The notes under the pieces: generated by a model
Seen by the model: only the letters and a program-made list of their open reading frames with translations
What the model was told of the DNA's origin: nothing
Databases searched by the model: none
From: Polytrichum commune
Taxonomy: Eukaryota > Streptophyta > Polytrichopsida > Polytrichales > Polytrichaceae
DNA: 64,000 nucleotides
Assembly: GCA_950295325.1 (NCBI GenBank)
Contig: OX485806.1
Coordinates: forward strand, 52,383,169 to 52,447,168
Direction of reading: 5' to 3'
Shown: positions 47,514 to 59,429 of the stretch, piece by piece
Position numbering within the stretch: position 1 is the stretch's first letter
Layout of the letters: the number at the start of each line of letters is the position of its first letter
Made by a program: the position numbers and the translations under genes

Positions 47514-48414
47514 TCCCTTAATAATCTTGCCAATTTTCCTTTCTAGCAACGACCGCTAACCCTTCGCATTCCACCATGCAAATGGCTAGCTACTCCTACC
47601 CCGGACCTTATAGCTCATAGGAGGGAACCAACCTTCCTACTTTGCTTTTGGGACTCACCCCTTAATCGGTAACCAATCCTTAGATGTGGACTTCCATCCT
47701 TGGAAGTCCAACCTTATGTTGATCATCGCATTGCCCGAGCAACACTACAACAACCCGAACCATAGTAGGCAACTATGGCCTCGCATTGGGCCAATGCCCA
47801 TGGAGGCCATGCCGTTTGGCCTCGGGTGGGTGAGGCCACACCACCTCACCCATATAAGCCTCTAGAACTCTACGCGGGGCCCCTACCCCACCGTCAAGAG
47901 ACCTCATTTTCCGTTAACCGCTGGGCCTAGAAGCCCCCAGCAGCTTCAGACCATCATAACTTCCTTGTATGATGTTTGGTGCTAATAAGCAACCACTCCA
48001 TCTTCATCTACGCTTCGCGTAGATGCGGATGGACTCCTCACTTGCCCCATTCAGGTAAGTATGGAGGACGTTATGCATGTTTGAACCTTGGCAGTCCCGG
48101 GAATCACTCCCAGGCACTGCTGTACCAGGGCGCTGTCCTGGGACAACGCCCCATAACTCCTAGCTCACACCTCCGATTGAGGTGTTCTTGAGCATTCTAG
48201 AATCACCACGCCATGAGCTATGCATAGCTCATGGCCTTACCTTTGTGCCTCTTAGTCTGCGTGGGTGGGAGGCGTTCCCAACGCTCGGGGCCCTCACCCA
48301 CACTAGGATCACTTGGGCCCTCTCACCAACGGCGCCACAAGTCCCGGGTGTCACTCCGGGGTCCCCCTTGTGCCCATGGTGTTTCGGGCACTCCTCATTG
48401 AGAGGTGCGCGACA
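47514..48414 (-). mobile_element. Family-1 LTR, truncated, in the same exon (copy 1d)
   Basis: A minus-orientation copy lacking the first ~18 bases (it starts at TCCCTTAATAATC) and ending GCGACA. It lies 172 bp after copy 1c and also interrupts exon 6. An internal stretch is missing relative to other copies: the NGACTTGG-side block is shortened around 47897-47910. No target duplication is visible because one end is lost. Confidence 0.9.
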
Positions 48415-48807
48415 AGAACACACTTCTCAGCATGGTGCCCTACAACGAGGATCGGTTTTTGCTCCTCCTCCCCGGAAGATGTCGAAGCGCAATTTCGATT
48501 TGCTGTGTGCGTAAGTTCGTTCTTGGCTTCTTACTTGCTTGCTTGCATTTCTATCTTTTCTTTTCCTGATTTTTGGCATGTGCTAATTTTTTTTGTTTTC
48601 TCGTTATATATGTTCAGAGTTCATATTGAGATCCCGATTCGTGTCCTTAATGCGGACATATTTGCAACCCATTCGACGACATTTGAGCTCATTTCGTATG
48701 CTGCTGACCTTGCCCATCTTTTGGCGAAAGCATCGTTCCCACCTCCTAGTCGCACCCGTCCTTTCAACAAACTAGTTTTGGATTTCCTAGACATAGAGGC
48801 CGAGTAG

Positions 48808-49079
48808 GACGATGATAGTGATAGACATGGTAATCCAAGTTCTTGTCTACGCCTCATGCGTTTGGAACCTCCATCTCCTATGTATTATTTATGTTTGAGT
48901 TTTTTATAAGTTCATTTGTTGAATTTCCATGTGCCTTTTGCAAACCACATTCAACTCCTTCTTCATCTTATGTTGTTGTTTATTTTCAATTGCTCTTGAA
49001 GATTGAAGGTTTATATTAATTTTGTACATATGTTCAACTAGTTGGTTGATAGGTTCAACTACTTTGTTGTTTGGCTAGA
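48808..49079. other. 3' flank of the multi-exon gene
   Basis: About 270 bp of AT-rich sequence after the last stop. It may hold the 3' UTR, but no clear polyadenylation signal was identified. Confidence 0.35.
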
Positions 49080-50840
49080 ATTTGACCTTCTCGAAACCGA
49101 GTGGGTCTTAGTGTAGGAATCAAGGACGAGATTTAAGATAGGTTCGGGTGGATGGGGTTGTATTTTTTTTGGTTAGGTTGATATTTCTCAAGTTAAGGTG
49201 TTGGGTAATGTATCAGAAGGTCTAAGAATACTTGGAAAAAATACCCTTGCTACTTGGGACAATGTATCACTTTGGACGAAATTATTTAAGAACACTAAAG
49301 TACATTTAAGGGCTACTTCACACACGAGCCAAGAGCCGTGACTATGAATTGTGAGAGCCCACCAGAAGGTGTCCAAAGGCCGTTCCAAGACACCTCCAAA
49401 ATTATGTAGTGTGGTCACGGATTTTCAAGTGTAGTGTGAAGCCATATGTAACCAGGCCCTCAATCAAATGTTATTTCAATGGATTTCTATGCATGCGAGT
49501 CTTCATACATGATAAAAACAAAATAAATCAATGGTTGTGAATATTCAAAATAATAGGGTCTATTGATTTTGTGTTAGGCCTACCTCCCAAAGGTGGATTC
49601 TTACGTTGTTGTTCAATTTCAATTGATGACGTCAGCCCTAATTTAATATGAAACCATTTGAAACCTAGACTATAAGATCTTTGAACACCATATTCGTTAT
49701 TTTGGGAGATTTCCAGTCTCCCAATTTGATGACAATTTAGGTGGAGTCGACCTAAAATGTACCCAGTGGGTACATTTTAGGTCGACTCAACCTAAACTGT
49801 ATTTTCCCAAAATCATGGAATTTTCCCATTATGATGAATATGGTGTTTTTGATAACAAATACATTCTTCCACGCCTTTAGGTTCTACTTGTTTCTCGAAC
49901 TAAGATGCGTTATAATATCCACAGGAATTGGGTGCCTTTCCAACGAATTGAATTAACTATATCTAAAAATCCCACGGAAATAGGCACTGCTTGTCCTAAA
50001 ATTGTCCAGCAAAGTCAAAACTTTCTGCTCTCCAATCTCCGCTCTACGCTCACACTACTAAGTTTCCCGGCATGAATCCGATTTTTGCTTGTCAAAATAG
50101 ACGAGTTGGAGGGCTTTAATCTATTTTTTGGTTGGCTTTATATTCTTCAAGTTCAATGGTTGAACATGTAGGGACCGAGAGGGTACATGCGTTGGGGGTG
50201 TGAACCAGATTTTTGCTTGTGTAGATAGCCTTGTGGGAGGGCTTTACACATTTTTTTGATTGTGTTGAAATCTTTTAGTGAAGGGGTTGGATAATATAGG
50301 GACCCTCTCGGGGCCGAGAGGGTCCAGGGGTTGGGGGCATGAACCCGATTTTCGCTTGTTTAAATAGCGTAGTTGGAGTGTTCTAATCTAGTTTTTGGTT
50401 GTCTTTATATTCTTCAAGTTCAATGGTTGAACATGTAGGGACCCTCTCGGTTCCGAGAGGGTACATGGGTTAGGGGTGTGAACCAAATTTCTACTTGTGT
50501 AGATAGCCTTGTTGGAGGGCTTTACTCCATTTTTTTATTGTGTTGAAATCTTCTAGTTAAGGGGTTGGACAATATAGGGACCCTCTCAGGGCCTAGAGGG
50601 TCCAGGAGTTGGGGGCATGAACCCGATTTTCGCTTGTCTAAATAGTGTAGTTGGAGGGCTTTATACTATTTTTCGGTTGGCTTTATACTCTTCAAGTTCA
50701 ATGGTTCAACATATAGGGACCCTCCTGGTTCCGAAGGGGTACATGGGTTGGGGTATACACCAAATTTTTGCTTGTCTAGATATGCCCAGTTGAAGGGCTT
50801 TAGTCATTTTTTTGGTTGGGTTGAAATCTTCTAGTTAAGG
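49080..50840. repeat. Type-B array, first segment, with an ~860-bp interruption
   Basis: Type-B units (about 139 bp) carry GGGACCCTCTCGGTTCCGAG, GGGGGCATGAACCCGATTTT and CTTGTCTAAATAGC blocks. Two alternating subtypes (GGCTTTATATTCTTCAAGTTC and GGTTGAAATCTTCTAGTTAAG) make a ~278-bp dimer. The array is recognisable at 49080-49211 and 50071-50840. The 49212-50070 interval is unrelated sequence with a MITE inside and no coding signal. Confidence 0.85.
49684..49847. mobile_element. 164-bp palindromic MITE (copy 1)
   Basis: Terminal repeats are AACACCATATTCG and its complement. The whole element is nearly palindromic, with a central AAAATGTACCC/GGGTACATTTT hairpin. The flanks are TTTG (49680-49683 and 49848-49851), a 4-bp duplication. 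A second copy of the same length is at 58216. Confidence 0.88.
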
Positions 50841-51813
50841 TGTCGCGCACCTCTCCACGAGGAGTGCCCGAAACACCATGGGCACAAGGGGGACCCCGGA
50901 GTGACACCCGGGACTTGTGGCGCCGTTGGTGAGAGGGCCCAAGTGATCCTAGTGTGGGTGAGGGCCCCGGGCGTTGGGAACGCCTCCCACCCACGGAGAC
51001 TAGGAGGCACAAGGGTAAGGCCATGAGCTATGCGTAGCTCATGGCATGGTGATTCTAGAATGCTCAAGATCACCTCAAGCAGAGGTGTGAGCTAGGAGTT
51101 ATGGCCATTTGAATGGGGCGCTGTCCCGGGACAGCGCCCTGGTACAGCAGTGCCTGGGAGTGATTCCCGGGACTGCCAAGGTTCAAACAGGCATAACTTC
51201 CTCAATACTTGCCCGAATGGGGCAAGTGAGGAGTCCATCGGCATCTACGTGAAGCGTAGATGAGGATAAAGTGGTTGTTTGTTATGATCAGACATCATAC
51301 AAGGAAGTTATGATGGTCTGAAGCTGCTGGGGGGGTTCTAGGCCCAGCAGCTAAAGGAAATTGTCCACTTGGCCCCAGCTCTTGGTAGAGAGACAAGATG
51401 TTGGTTGACGGTGGGGTAGGGGCCCCGCGTGAAGTCCTAGAGGCTTATAGGGGTGAGGTGGTGTGGCCTCACCCACCCGAGGCCGAACGGCACGGCCTCC
51501 ATGGGCATTGGCCCATTGTGAGGCCAAAGTTGCCTAGTATGGTTCGGGTTGTTGTAGTGTTGCTCCGGCAATGTGATGATCAACATGGGATTGGACTTCC
51601 ATGGATGGAAGTCCACATTTGGGAATTGGTTACCGATGAAGGGGTGAGTCCCGAAAGCAAAGTAGGAGGGTTGGTTCCGTCCTTTGAACTATATGGTCCG
51701 GGGTAAGAAGAGCTAACCATTAGCATGGCGGTATGTGAAGGGTTAGCGCTCGTAACCTTTGCTAAAAAGGAAAATTGGCAAGATTTTTAAGGGGACTAGC
51801 AAGGGTTGCGACA
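50841..51813 (+). mobile_element. Family-1 solo LTR in the type-B array (copy 1e)
   Basis: 973 bp with a perfect target duplication TAAGG (50836-50840 and 51814-51818). Long hairpins are clearly readable in this copy: 51021-51044 (10-bp stem), 51117-51138 (22-bp perfect palindrome around CCCGGG), 51242-51262, 51289-51320, 51322-51352 (10-bp stem), 51451-51474 and 51593-51614 (10-bp stem). Confidence 0.95.
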
Positions 51814-52100
51814 TAAGGGGTTGGACAATGTAGGGACCCTCTCGGTTCCAAGAGAGTGCACGGATTGGGGGCATGAACCCGATTTTTGCTTGTCTAAATA
51901 GCTGAGTTGGAGGGCCTTAATATATTTTTTGGTTGACTTTATATTCTTCAAGTTCAATGGTTGAACATATAGGGACCCTATCGGTTCCGAGAGCCTACAT
52001 GGGTTGGGGGTATCAACCATATTTATACTTGTGTAGATAGGCTTGTTGGAGGACTTACTCATTTTTTTTATTGTGATGAAATCTTATAGTTAAAGGGTTG
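51814..52100. repeat. Type-B array, second segment
   Basis: About two monomers (one dimer) of the type-B repeat between solo LTRs 1e and 2c, in register with the flanking segments. Confidence 0.85.
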
Positions 52101-55084
52101 TGTGGTACTTTTGGGCCACCCCCTTTCGAGGGAGCCTAAAAGTATCACACAAGCCCTTCGGTGAAGGTGGCTTGCATTTGCAGGTGCCCAAGCCGAACCC
52201 GGATGATAGGTGTATAACGCGAGTAGTTAGATTTTTAAGGGAGATTAAATATGCGTCGTAGTACCTCCGGAGGTTGGGCCTTAGTTTTTTACTAGTGTGG
52301 CTTTAAACTCCACTAACCAATTTCATATCTAGTTCTAATGTTAACCTACAACCTATTCTACGCGTAGACGCACCAGCCTTGAAACCAAGGCAATCCTAAT
52401 TTGTGAATTGGGATGGTTCTGATACACCCAACCGGGTGTGACTCATACCATCTTAACTCAACGAATGGAATAACCACAATTTGATGGACCATTCAATTCT
52501 TCCTATTTCTTTATTTAGTTCTATTTAGTTTTATAAGCGGGGGAACTTGGCCTAAGTCCCACCCTTCACACAAATTCCTTCTTAATTACTTACTTTTGTT
52601 TGCACGTCCTAACTCACTACATTAACATATTAGGCATCACCCCTTATCTGGTTGGTGCACCCCTTACCTCGAAACCGTCTAAGGCCTCGTGCAGGTCCTT
52701 TGAAGGTCGAGTAACATCTCAAACCCTTCGGACATCGATGGTTCGAAGGGTGGTGTCACTCTACCGAGTTAAGTTTCCGATTCGGGTCTCTTGCCAACAA
52801 GGGTTTACGATTTATTTTGTATGTTTTGATTGTTAAATGTGTTTACACTGTATAGACCACGAAATGCAACTCAATGGGACCAGGATGACGGGCAACCTGT
52901 AGGTTCAACCTGTTGCGCAATCTTCAGAAATTGGGGCCATTACTCCCAATCTATGGGGCCAACAACATAATAATGGATTCGCGGGTCATTAACCCCACCT
53001 TTCCACGAACAACATTCAGAATGGTCGTGTCGGTGATTAATCCGACTTACCACACACGAAATCTGCTAATAAATGAAACTACTACCACAAAACATACCAA
53101 GGGCCCCGAAAACAATGGAGTTGGGTATTCCCTTGGCGGTCAAGTGGTCAAGCCACTTGACCTTTCGAGATAGGTGAGTGAGTTTAGAGATGCGTACCTT
53201 AGCCGCGCTCCCTCCAATCCTAAATGGAAGGCTTAAGGTTAGTTAATTTATTTCAAATCTCCTCGGTTGATTTGGGCTCGATGTAGGTCGAGCCGCTACC
53301 TTCCTTGCTCCACTTCCCTAGTGTCGACCTTGCCTCCTTCTTTATAACTAGTTTGGTAGTAAGCGTACCTTAGTTAACAATTAAAATATAAAGTATTTAT
53401 TCTGCAATGTAATTTAATCCTAAGAATAATATTTATACTTAGTGCACCAAATTATCTTTCCAATGATCTAAAAATCACTTTAATCGGATAAGAAATGCAA
53501 AAGTTATGAGGGTTGGAAGTGTGAGGTCGATTCAACCGACCCTTCCAACCCACCTATCTAACTTCTAACTTCAAAAATTCATAGCACATTCCTTACTACT
53601 TGGGTCTAGACTTTCCTTATACCATTGGAAAGCTATGAATATGTTCTAACTAGGAAAATTATGACATCAGCAGGTTAAGCTAATAGAAATTCAGCAGACT
53701 CCTTATAACACAACAGTCAATCAAGAAGGCTTAAACTATGTATCTCGCCTTCAACAATTCATATCTAATTCAAATCTTATTCAAATCAAACGTTCTATAT
53801 GACCCTGGAGAGATATTAAAAATATGTATATGATAAAAATATGTGATTAGAAAGGTAAGCCGAAGGGAACCCAACAGATCCTCTGTAATGCAACCAAAAG
53901 TTCTCAAACTATGTGTCCCATCTTGCACAATTCATATCTAATTCAAATCATGCTCAAATAAAATGTTCTAAGCAATTTTGGAAAGCTACATAAAAGTTTT
54001 ACTTGGGAAAAATATAACTTCTTGGAATTAAAATTCCTATTGGGCTTGCAGGCCTGATCCAGCAGCCGCTACCCACAATACCACCCAGTTTTTCTACTCC
54101 ATCTTTGAAAATTCATAACTAATTGTCATCTTAACCAAATCACAAATGGGAAACGGCTATGGATAGCTATATGAAATCTCTCTAAGAGAAAAATGATAAG
54201 TATCTTGTTCTAGCTTTTGGACTAAGACTTCAGGGCATTGGTAGATGAGGTGTACAATGCCTCCACTCAAAATTCTACCATCCAACCTACCTCTACAAAA
54301 GAAGGAATCATTTTGTTGGTGTGTTAATAAACATACATTCTAACTAGGAGAGAGAATAGAGGGGGTTCTCAAGCCTTTTTTTTAGGCCATTGAGAATGCA
54401 TGCTAAAGGATTTTTTCCTAACTACATTGAAGCAGGGCTTCGCCCTAAAACTAGAGAAAGAGAGAGAGCTACAAGGTGGAAGGAGGGTTTTTAAACCCTC
54501 TCACAAAAGGGTTGGCCTCCTCCTCCACCGGATCCATTTTTCAAACCCTTTCCCGAAATTTTGGCTCGGCGGTTTTGCCGGTTGAGGTTGCCATCCTCTC
54601 GCCGAGGTGGCTCCGACGGGGAACCTAGAAATCTTTCTAATTTTTTTGCCATCGAGTTGGCATGGGGCAAGTGGGCAAGTAGCCCCCTTGCTCTCTTTAT
54701 AATTTTCTTCAAAAGTCTTCAAGCCGATTTTGTCTTCTTACGTAAAACACCTCCAATAGTCTTGTGTGCCTCACACTAACTAATAAACTAACACTTACTT
54801 AGCTAGCATTTACTAACATTTGCTTAATAGCTAGCATCTACTAATATTTGCTTAGCTAGCATCTACTAACATTTGCTTAATAGCTAGTTGTTTTTACTAG
54901 CTAGCATATTTTTTCTACTTTGCTATCTTCTAGTACTACTTAGTTTCATTTTGACCTTCCTTCTTCTAGGCTAAATGCTAAATGAACTAATTTTCCCTAA
55001 ATTCCCTATCAATTCTAACTTTTAATGCTAACATTCTGACTAAAAGTGATCCCGCAGAGTGATGGACCACTCAAAGGGTTCACA
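52101..55084 (+). mobile_element. Family-2 solo LTR, complete copy (2c)
   Basis: 2,984 bp from TGTGGTACTTTTGGG to GGGTTCACA, with a perfect target duplication GGTTG (52096-52100 and 55085-55089). It is the clean reference for family 2. The interior has a short TAGCTAGCAT minisatellite (54785-54905) and no coding domain. A frame at 52913-53173 is shared with copy 2b, but its differences are not biased to synonymous sites. Confidence 0.95.
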
Positions 55085-55374
55085 GGTTGGACAATACAGG
55101 GACCCGCTCAGGTCCTAGAGGGTCCAAGAATTGGGGGCATCAACCCGATTGTCGTTTGTCTAAATAGCGTAGTTGGAGGGCTTTATTCTATTTTGCAGTT
55201 GGCTTTATACTCTTCAAGTTCAATGATTGAACATATAGGGACCCTCCTGGTTCCGAGAGGATACAGGGGTTGGGGTATACACCAAATTTTTGCTTGTCTA
55301 GATATGCCCAATGAAAAGGCTTTAGTCATTTTTTTGGTTGGTTTGAAATCTTCTAGTTAAGGGGTTGGACAATG
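55085..55374. repeat. Type-B array, third segment
   Basis: About two type-B monomers between LTR 2c and LTR 1f. The last unit stops after GGTTGGACAATG, just before its palindrome. Confidence 0.85.
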
Positions 55375-56347
55375 TGTCGCGCACCTCTCCATGAGGAGTG
55401 CCCGAAACACCATGGGCACAAGGGGGACCCCGGAGTGACACCCGGGACTTGTGGCGCCGTTGGTGAGAGGGCCCAAGTGATCCTAGTGTGGGTGAGGGCC
55501 CCGGGCGTTGGGAACGCCTCCCACCCACGGAGACTAGGATGCACAAGGGTAAGGCCATAAGCTATGCGTAGCTCATGGCGTGGTGATTCTAGAATGGTCA
55601 AGAACACCTTAATTGGAGGTGTGAGCTAGGAGTTATGGCCATTTGAGTGGGGCGCTGTCCCGGGACAGCGCCCTGGTACAGCAGTGCCTGGGAGTGATTC
55701 CCGGGACTGCAAAGGTTCAAACAGGCATAACTTCCTCACCACTTGCCCGAATGGGGCAAGTGAGGAGTCCATCGGCATCTACGTGAAGCGTAGATGAAGA
55801 TGGAGTGGTTGGTTGTTATGATCAGACATCATACAAGGAAGTTATGATGGTCTGAAGCTGCTGGGGGGGTTCTAGGCCCAGCAGCTAAGGGAAAATGTCC
55901 ACTTGGCCCCAACTCTTGGTAGAGAGACAAGAGGTTGGTTGGCGGTGGGGTAGGGGCTCCGTGTAGAGTCCTAGAGGCTTATATGGGTGAGGTGGTGTGG
56001 CCTCACCCACCCGAGGCCGAACGGCACGGCCTCCATGGGCATTGGCCCATTGTGAGGCCATAGTTGCCTAGTATGGTTCGGGTTGTTGTAGTGTTGCTCC
56101 GGCAACGCGATGATCAACATAGGATTGGACTTCCATGGATGGAAGTCCACATTGGGGAAATGGGTTACCGATTAAGGGGTGAGTCCCGAAAGCAAAGTAG
56201 GAGGGTTGGTTCCCTCCTATGAACTATTGGTCCGGGGTAAGAGGAGCTATCCATTAGCATGGCGGAATGCGAAGGGTTAGCGCTCGTAACCTTTGCTAGA
56301 AACGAAAATTGGCAAGATTATTAAGGGACCTAGCAAGGGTTGCGACA
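55375..56347 (+). mobile_element. Family-1 LTR in inverted position (copy 1f)
   Basis: A complete plus-orientation LTR (TGTCGCGC...GCGACA). It directly abuts a minus-orientation family-1 internal region at 56348, so its 3' end, which should precede a primer site, instead meets RNase H sequence. No target duplication: left flank CAATG, right flank GGTAA. Confidence 0.92.
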
Positions 56348-58205
56348 GGTAAAGTCGCTCGCCCCCGTATGCACCTCAAAAGTTTTGTCAAACTCCACAA
56401 ATTTGAGCACGGGCAACGAAGAGAACTTGGTCTTAAGCTCTCCAAAGGCTTGGTGGTAAAGCTCATCCCACTCTTGGGATAACCATTTCTTGCACAAGCC
56501 GGACAAGGTTCGACAACCATGGAGCTTAATGCTCCCATAAGCAATGGTCATCCATCTTGGATCAACATCCGCCAATGGTAAAATCCTTCGTCTCCATGTG
56601 CACCTCAAAATGCTTATGAAAACCCGGAAACTTAACCACATCTTGTGAAGGGAACTTGCTCTTGAGCTTCCCAAAAGCTTGGTGACAAGGCTCATCCCAC
56701 TCTTGGAATAGCCATTTCCTCAATAAGTTGAATAAGATCTTAGCAACCTTCAAAAACTCTCGAATGAAGTGGTGGTGGTAGTTGGCTAAGCCAACCAATG
56801 ACCTAAGCCTTTTTTGAGTCAAGGGCCAATTCTCCTCTTGGATTGCCTTGACATTCTTCATGTTTGTCCACCAACTACCTTTGTCACCACATGCCTCCAG
56901 AACTCAATTTCTTCTTGAGCAAAGTTGCAAATCACTCATTGGCGGTAATTTTTTGAGCAACACATTGGTGAATACATCCTTGTATCTCACCAACATCCCA
57001 CCAATGTGGTTTGGGGGAGGCCCATCTTTCCTAGCCTCCCCATACGTTCCTTGGAGTTGCTCCAATTGATCCACGACCATTATGTTTACCATTTTTCATT
57101 TGGTCCATTAAGACGAAATTCAACTTGGGTCCTCCTACCATAGGAGTCTTTGTCAATTTGTAGTTCAATTCTTTGCCATCATGGCACATCACAAATGCAC
57201 TGTAAACTCACCGGCTTGCACCTCACATCTATCATGTGAATTTCAAAAAAGACGGCCTTCACAATGACATGCATTTGATCTATTTCACATGGTGTGAAAT
57301 TTTGACAAATATCCAATGTACCACATTGGAAGGTTACATGCATCGCGGCCTCCTTTGTCTCATGCGGTTAGCCTTTTCCAAACCGCACCTTGGTGGGCTT
57401 GCCTGCTCTTTCAATCGGCAAGCCCCAACTCTCTTGTGAGTGTTGGGCTCAAGAAGGTATGGCTTGCCTCTTTGTCAATCCATGAGACATTTCTCCCATT
57501 CATTTGAGCCTCAAGGTACAAAAGACTTGGGCTCGGCTTAAGGCTACTAGCCTTGGCCAAAATTGTCGTCGTCTTATATTCGGTCCGCGACACAAGTATT
57601 ATTTGGTGTGGTTCCTATCTCCTCTCAACGTCCATTGTTGTAAGGCACCGCCAAATTTCTTATTGGGGTCATCGGCCTTAATGTTTTGGCAAATTTTGAT
57701 GATCTCCGCCATAAGCTCAATAAATTTTTCCAAATTTGAACTTCGTATTCACCACCTGCTTTTGAAACCCCACCTAAAATGATGTATTTCTTAGAAAACT
57801 CATTCATCTAAGATGTACAATTCATTTGGGTATGAAATTCGTGCATATACGACTTAAGAGGCCCGGACTCCTCAGTTCCACGAGATTTATTCTAACATTA
57901 ATACCTTCCAAGCATTTCGAATTAGAATTTCAATCCAACATTAATGCCCTCCAAGGTTTTGGGTGCATTGGGTATTCTAGGCCCCAAATGTTTTCTGAGG
58001 TGTGCGGGAGCCCTTTCAAAGGACTCCACCATTTTCCTTACCGAATCCACCATCATGCCCACCATTGTCATTAGAACCAATGGTTTGGTCAAATTCATTA
58101 ACACATGATCTTTGTTCCAATTTGAGCCTCACAACCTTTTGGGAACCTTGGGTCACCATCATAATCCTCTTATTTGATAGCCATGCTTCCTGCTCTGATA
58201 CCAAG
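56348..58205 (-). pseudogene. Family-1 Gypsy internal region, heavily deleted
   Basis: On the minus strand from the primer site (58192-58203) the order is: leader and a short gag-start frame (58104-57922); a decayed retropepsin (YLEAQMNGRNVSWIDKEASHTF at about 57450-57530, active-site Asp-Ser/Thr-Gly lost); then the RT thumb and RNase H start (LRSLVGLANYHHHFIREFLKVAK; EWDEPCHQAFGKLKSKF) at 56562-56861. A second, diverged copy of the last segment follows (EWDELYHQAFGELKTKF, 56345-56500). Most of gag, the RT palm and integrase are missing. At 1.86 kb it is a defective internal region whose LTR partner on this side is inverted. Confidence 0.85.
58192..58203 (-). other. Primer-binding site, initiator Met-tRNA type
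   Basis: The minus strand reads TGGTATCAGAGC two bases after the LTR end at 58206. It is the same site as at 1049-1060. Confidence 0.9.
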
Positions 58206-58215
58206 TGTCGCAACC

Positions 58216-58379
58216 AACACCATATTCGAAATTTTGGGTAAATTCCATGATTTTGGGGAAATACAGTTTAGGTTGAATCGATCTAAAATGTACCCATTGG
58301 GTACATTTTAGGTCGAGTCCACCTAAACTGTCATAAAATTGGGAGACTGGAAATTTCCCAAAATTTCGAATATGGTGTT
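58216..58379. mobile_element. 164-bp palindromic MITE (copy 2)
   Basis: Same family as 49684-49847, with ends AACACCATATTCG and CGAATATGGTGTT. It is flanked by AACC (58212-58215 and 58380-58383). The other family-1 LTRs provide the empty site (TGTCGCAACCCTTGC, one AACC), which proves a 4-bp duplication. Confidence 0.93.
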
Positions 58380-59429
58380 AACCCTTGCTAGCCCCCCTTG
58401 ACAATCTTGCCAATTTTCAATTCTACTAAAGGTTACGAGCGCTAACCATTCGCATTCCGCCATGCTAATGGTTAGCTCCTCCTACCCCGGACCACATAGT
58501 TCATAAAAGGGAACCAACCCTCCTACTTTGCTTTCGGGACTCACCCCTTAATCGGTAACACATTCCTAGATGTGGACTTCCATCCATGGAAGTTCAAATC
58601 CATGTTGATCATCGCGTTGCCGGAGCAACACTACACCAACCCGAACCATACTAGGCAACTATGGCCTCACATTGGGCCAATGCCCATGGAGGCCGTGCCG
58701 TTCGGCCTCGGGTGGGTGAGGCCACACCACCTCACCCATATAAGCCTCTAGGACTCTACGCGGGGCCCCTACCCCACCGTCAACCAACCTCTTGTCTCTC
58801 TACCAAGAGTTGGGGCCTGTGAGCCCAAAATGGTGCCCACATGTGGTGATTAACTCTTTGAAACCAATTTTAGTTGGACTTGGATGTGTTATGATTGTTC
58901 ACAAAAATATAAAAAGAGTGAAGTGTGGTGTGGATTTAAGTTTAGACATTAGGTGGTGTTGTGTGATTGTTTCAAGGTTTAAGTTCAATAAGTGATGCCT
59001 TGACTATGTGAGTGTGGAGTAAGGTGAGGCAAGGTGAGCTCCGCGGGTTAAATGCCCACAGTAGGATCCACCTTGTTGATTTAGGAATGTAAGAGCTTTG
59101 TGGATGGGATGAGTCCCTACTTAGGAGGAAGGGATTAAGGGGTTGTGATTGGAGGTGCTAATCGTCTCACCCTATCCTTACCTCATGACCTCTCTCTCTC
59201 TTTGCTACTTAAGGTTTGCCTCTCTCATTTTTGCTCTCTCTCTCAATGCCTCCCAAGTGAGTGAACTCTTAGAGCTTAAGAATGCATGTGGTGATTAGGT
59301 AGTAGTTAGTGAAATTAGTGTGTTAGATTAGTTCATGACTTAGGAGCAAAGAAAAGAAAAGAAGAAGAAGAAGAAGAACCTAAAAAACATTGGATTAAGG
59401 GATGAGAGGGTTTGTATTAAGGTGCAGCT

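Larger units (their letters stand above)
43242..48807 (+). pseudogene. Multi-exon gene of unknown function (possible ParB/sulfiredoxin-like), broken by LTRs
   Basis: Exons, by frame and GT-AG signals: ~43242-43909 (frameshift near 43450), 43977-44172, 44254-44451, 44553-44771, 45608-45849, 45936-48510 and 48618-48807. Exon 6 is interrupted by two family-1 LTRs (46376-47341, 47514-48414). Exon 1 encodes VARLKNEFVMGYRDGYRALYV and then KMFYVWEGNHHLSAWWRHIN. The VWEGNHxxxA pattern recalls the GxHR box of ParB/sulfiredoxin-type domains, which is a weak inference. Exon 5 has EHWRLILWDKAFRVYF. Exon 6 has an acidic stretch and a basic KGKGKRVV stretch. The C-terminus is LVLDFLDIEAE. Several CAA/CAG/CGA-to-stop changes (exons 3, 4 and 6) indicate decay. 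Splice junctions keep frame (for example AAT-TG|G). Similar proteins are, from memory, hypothetical families in non-seed plants. Confidence 0.6.
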
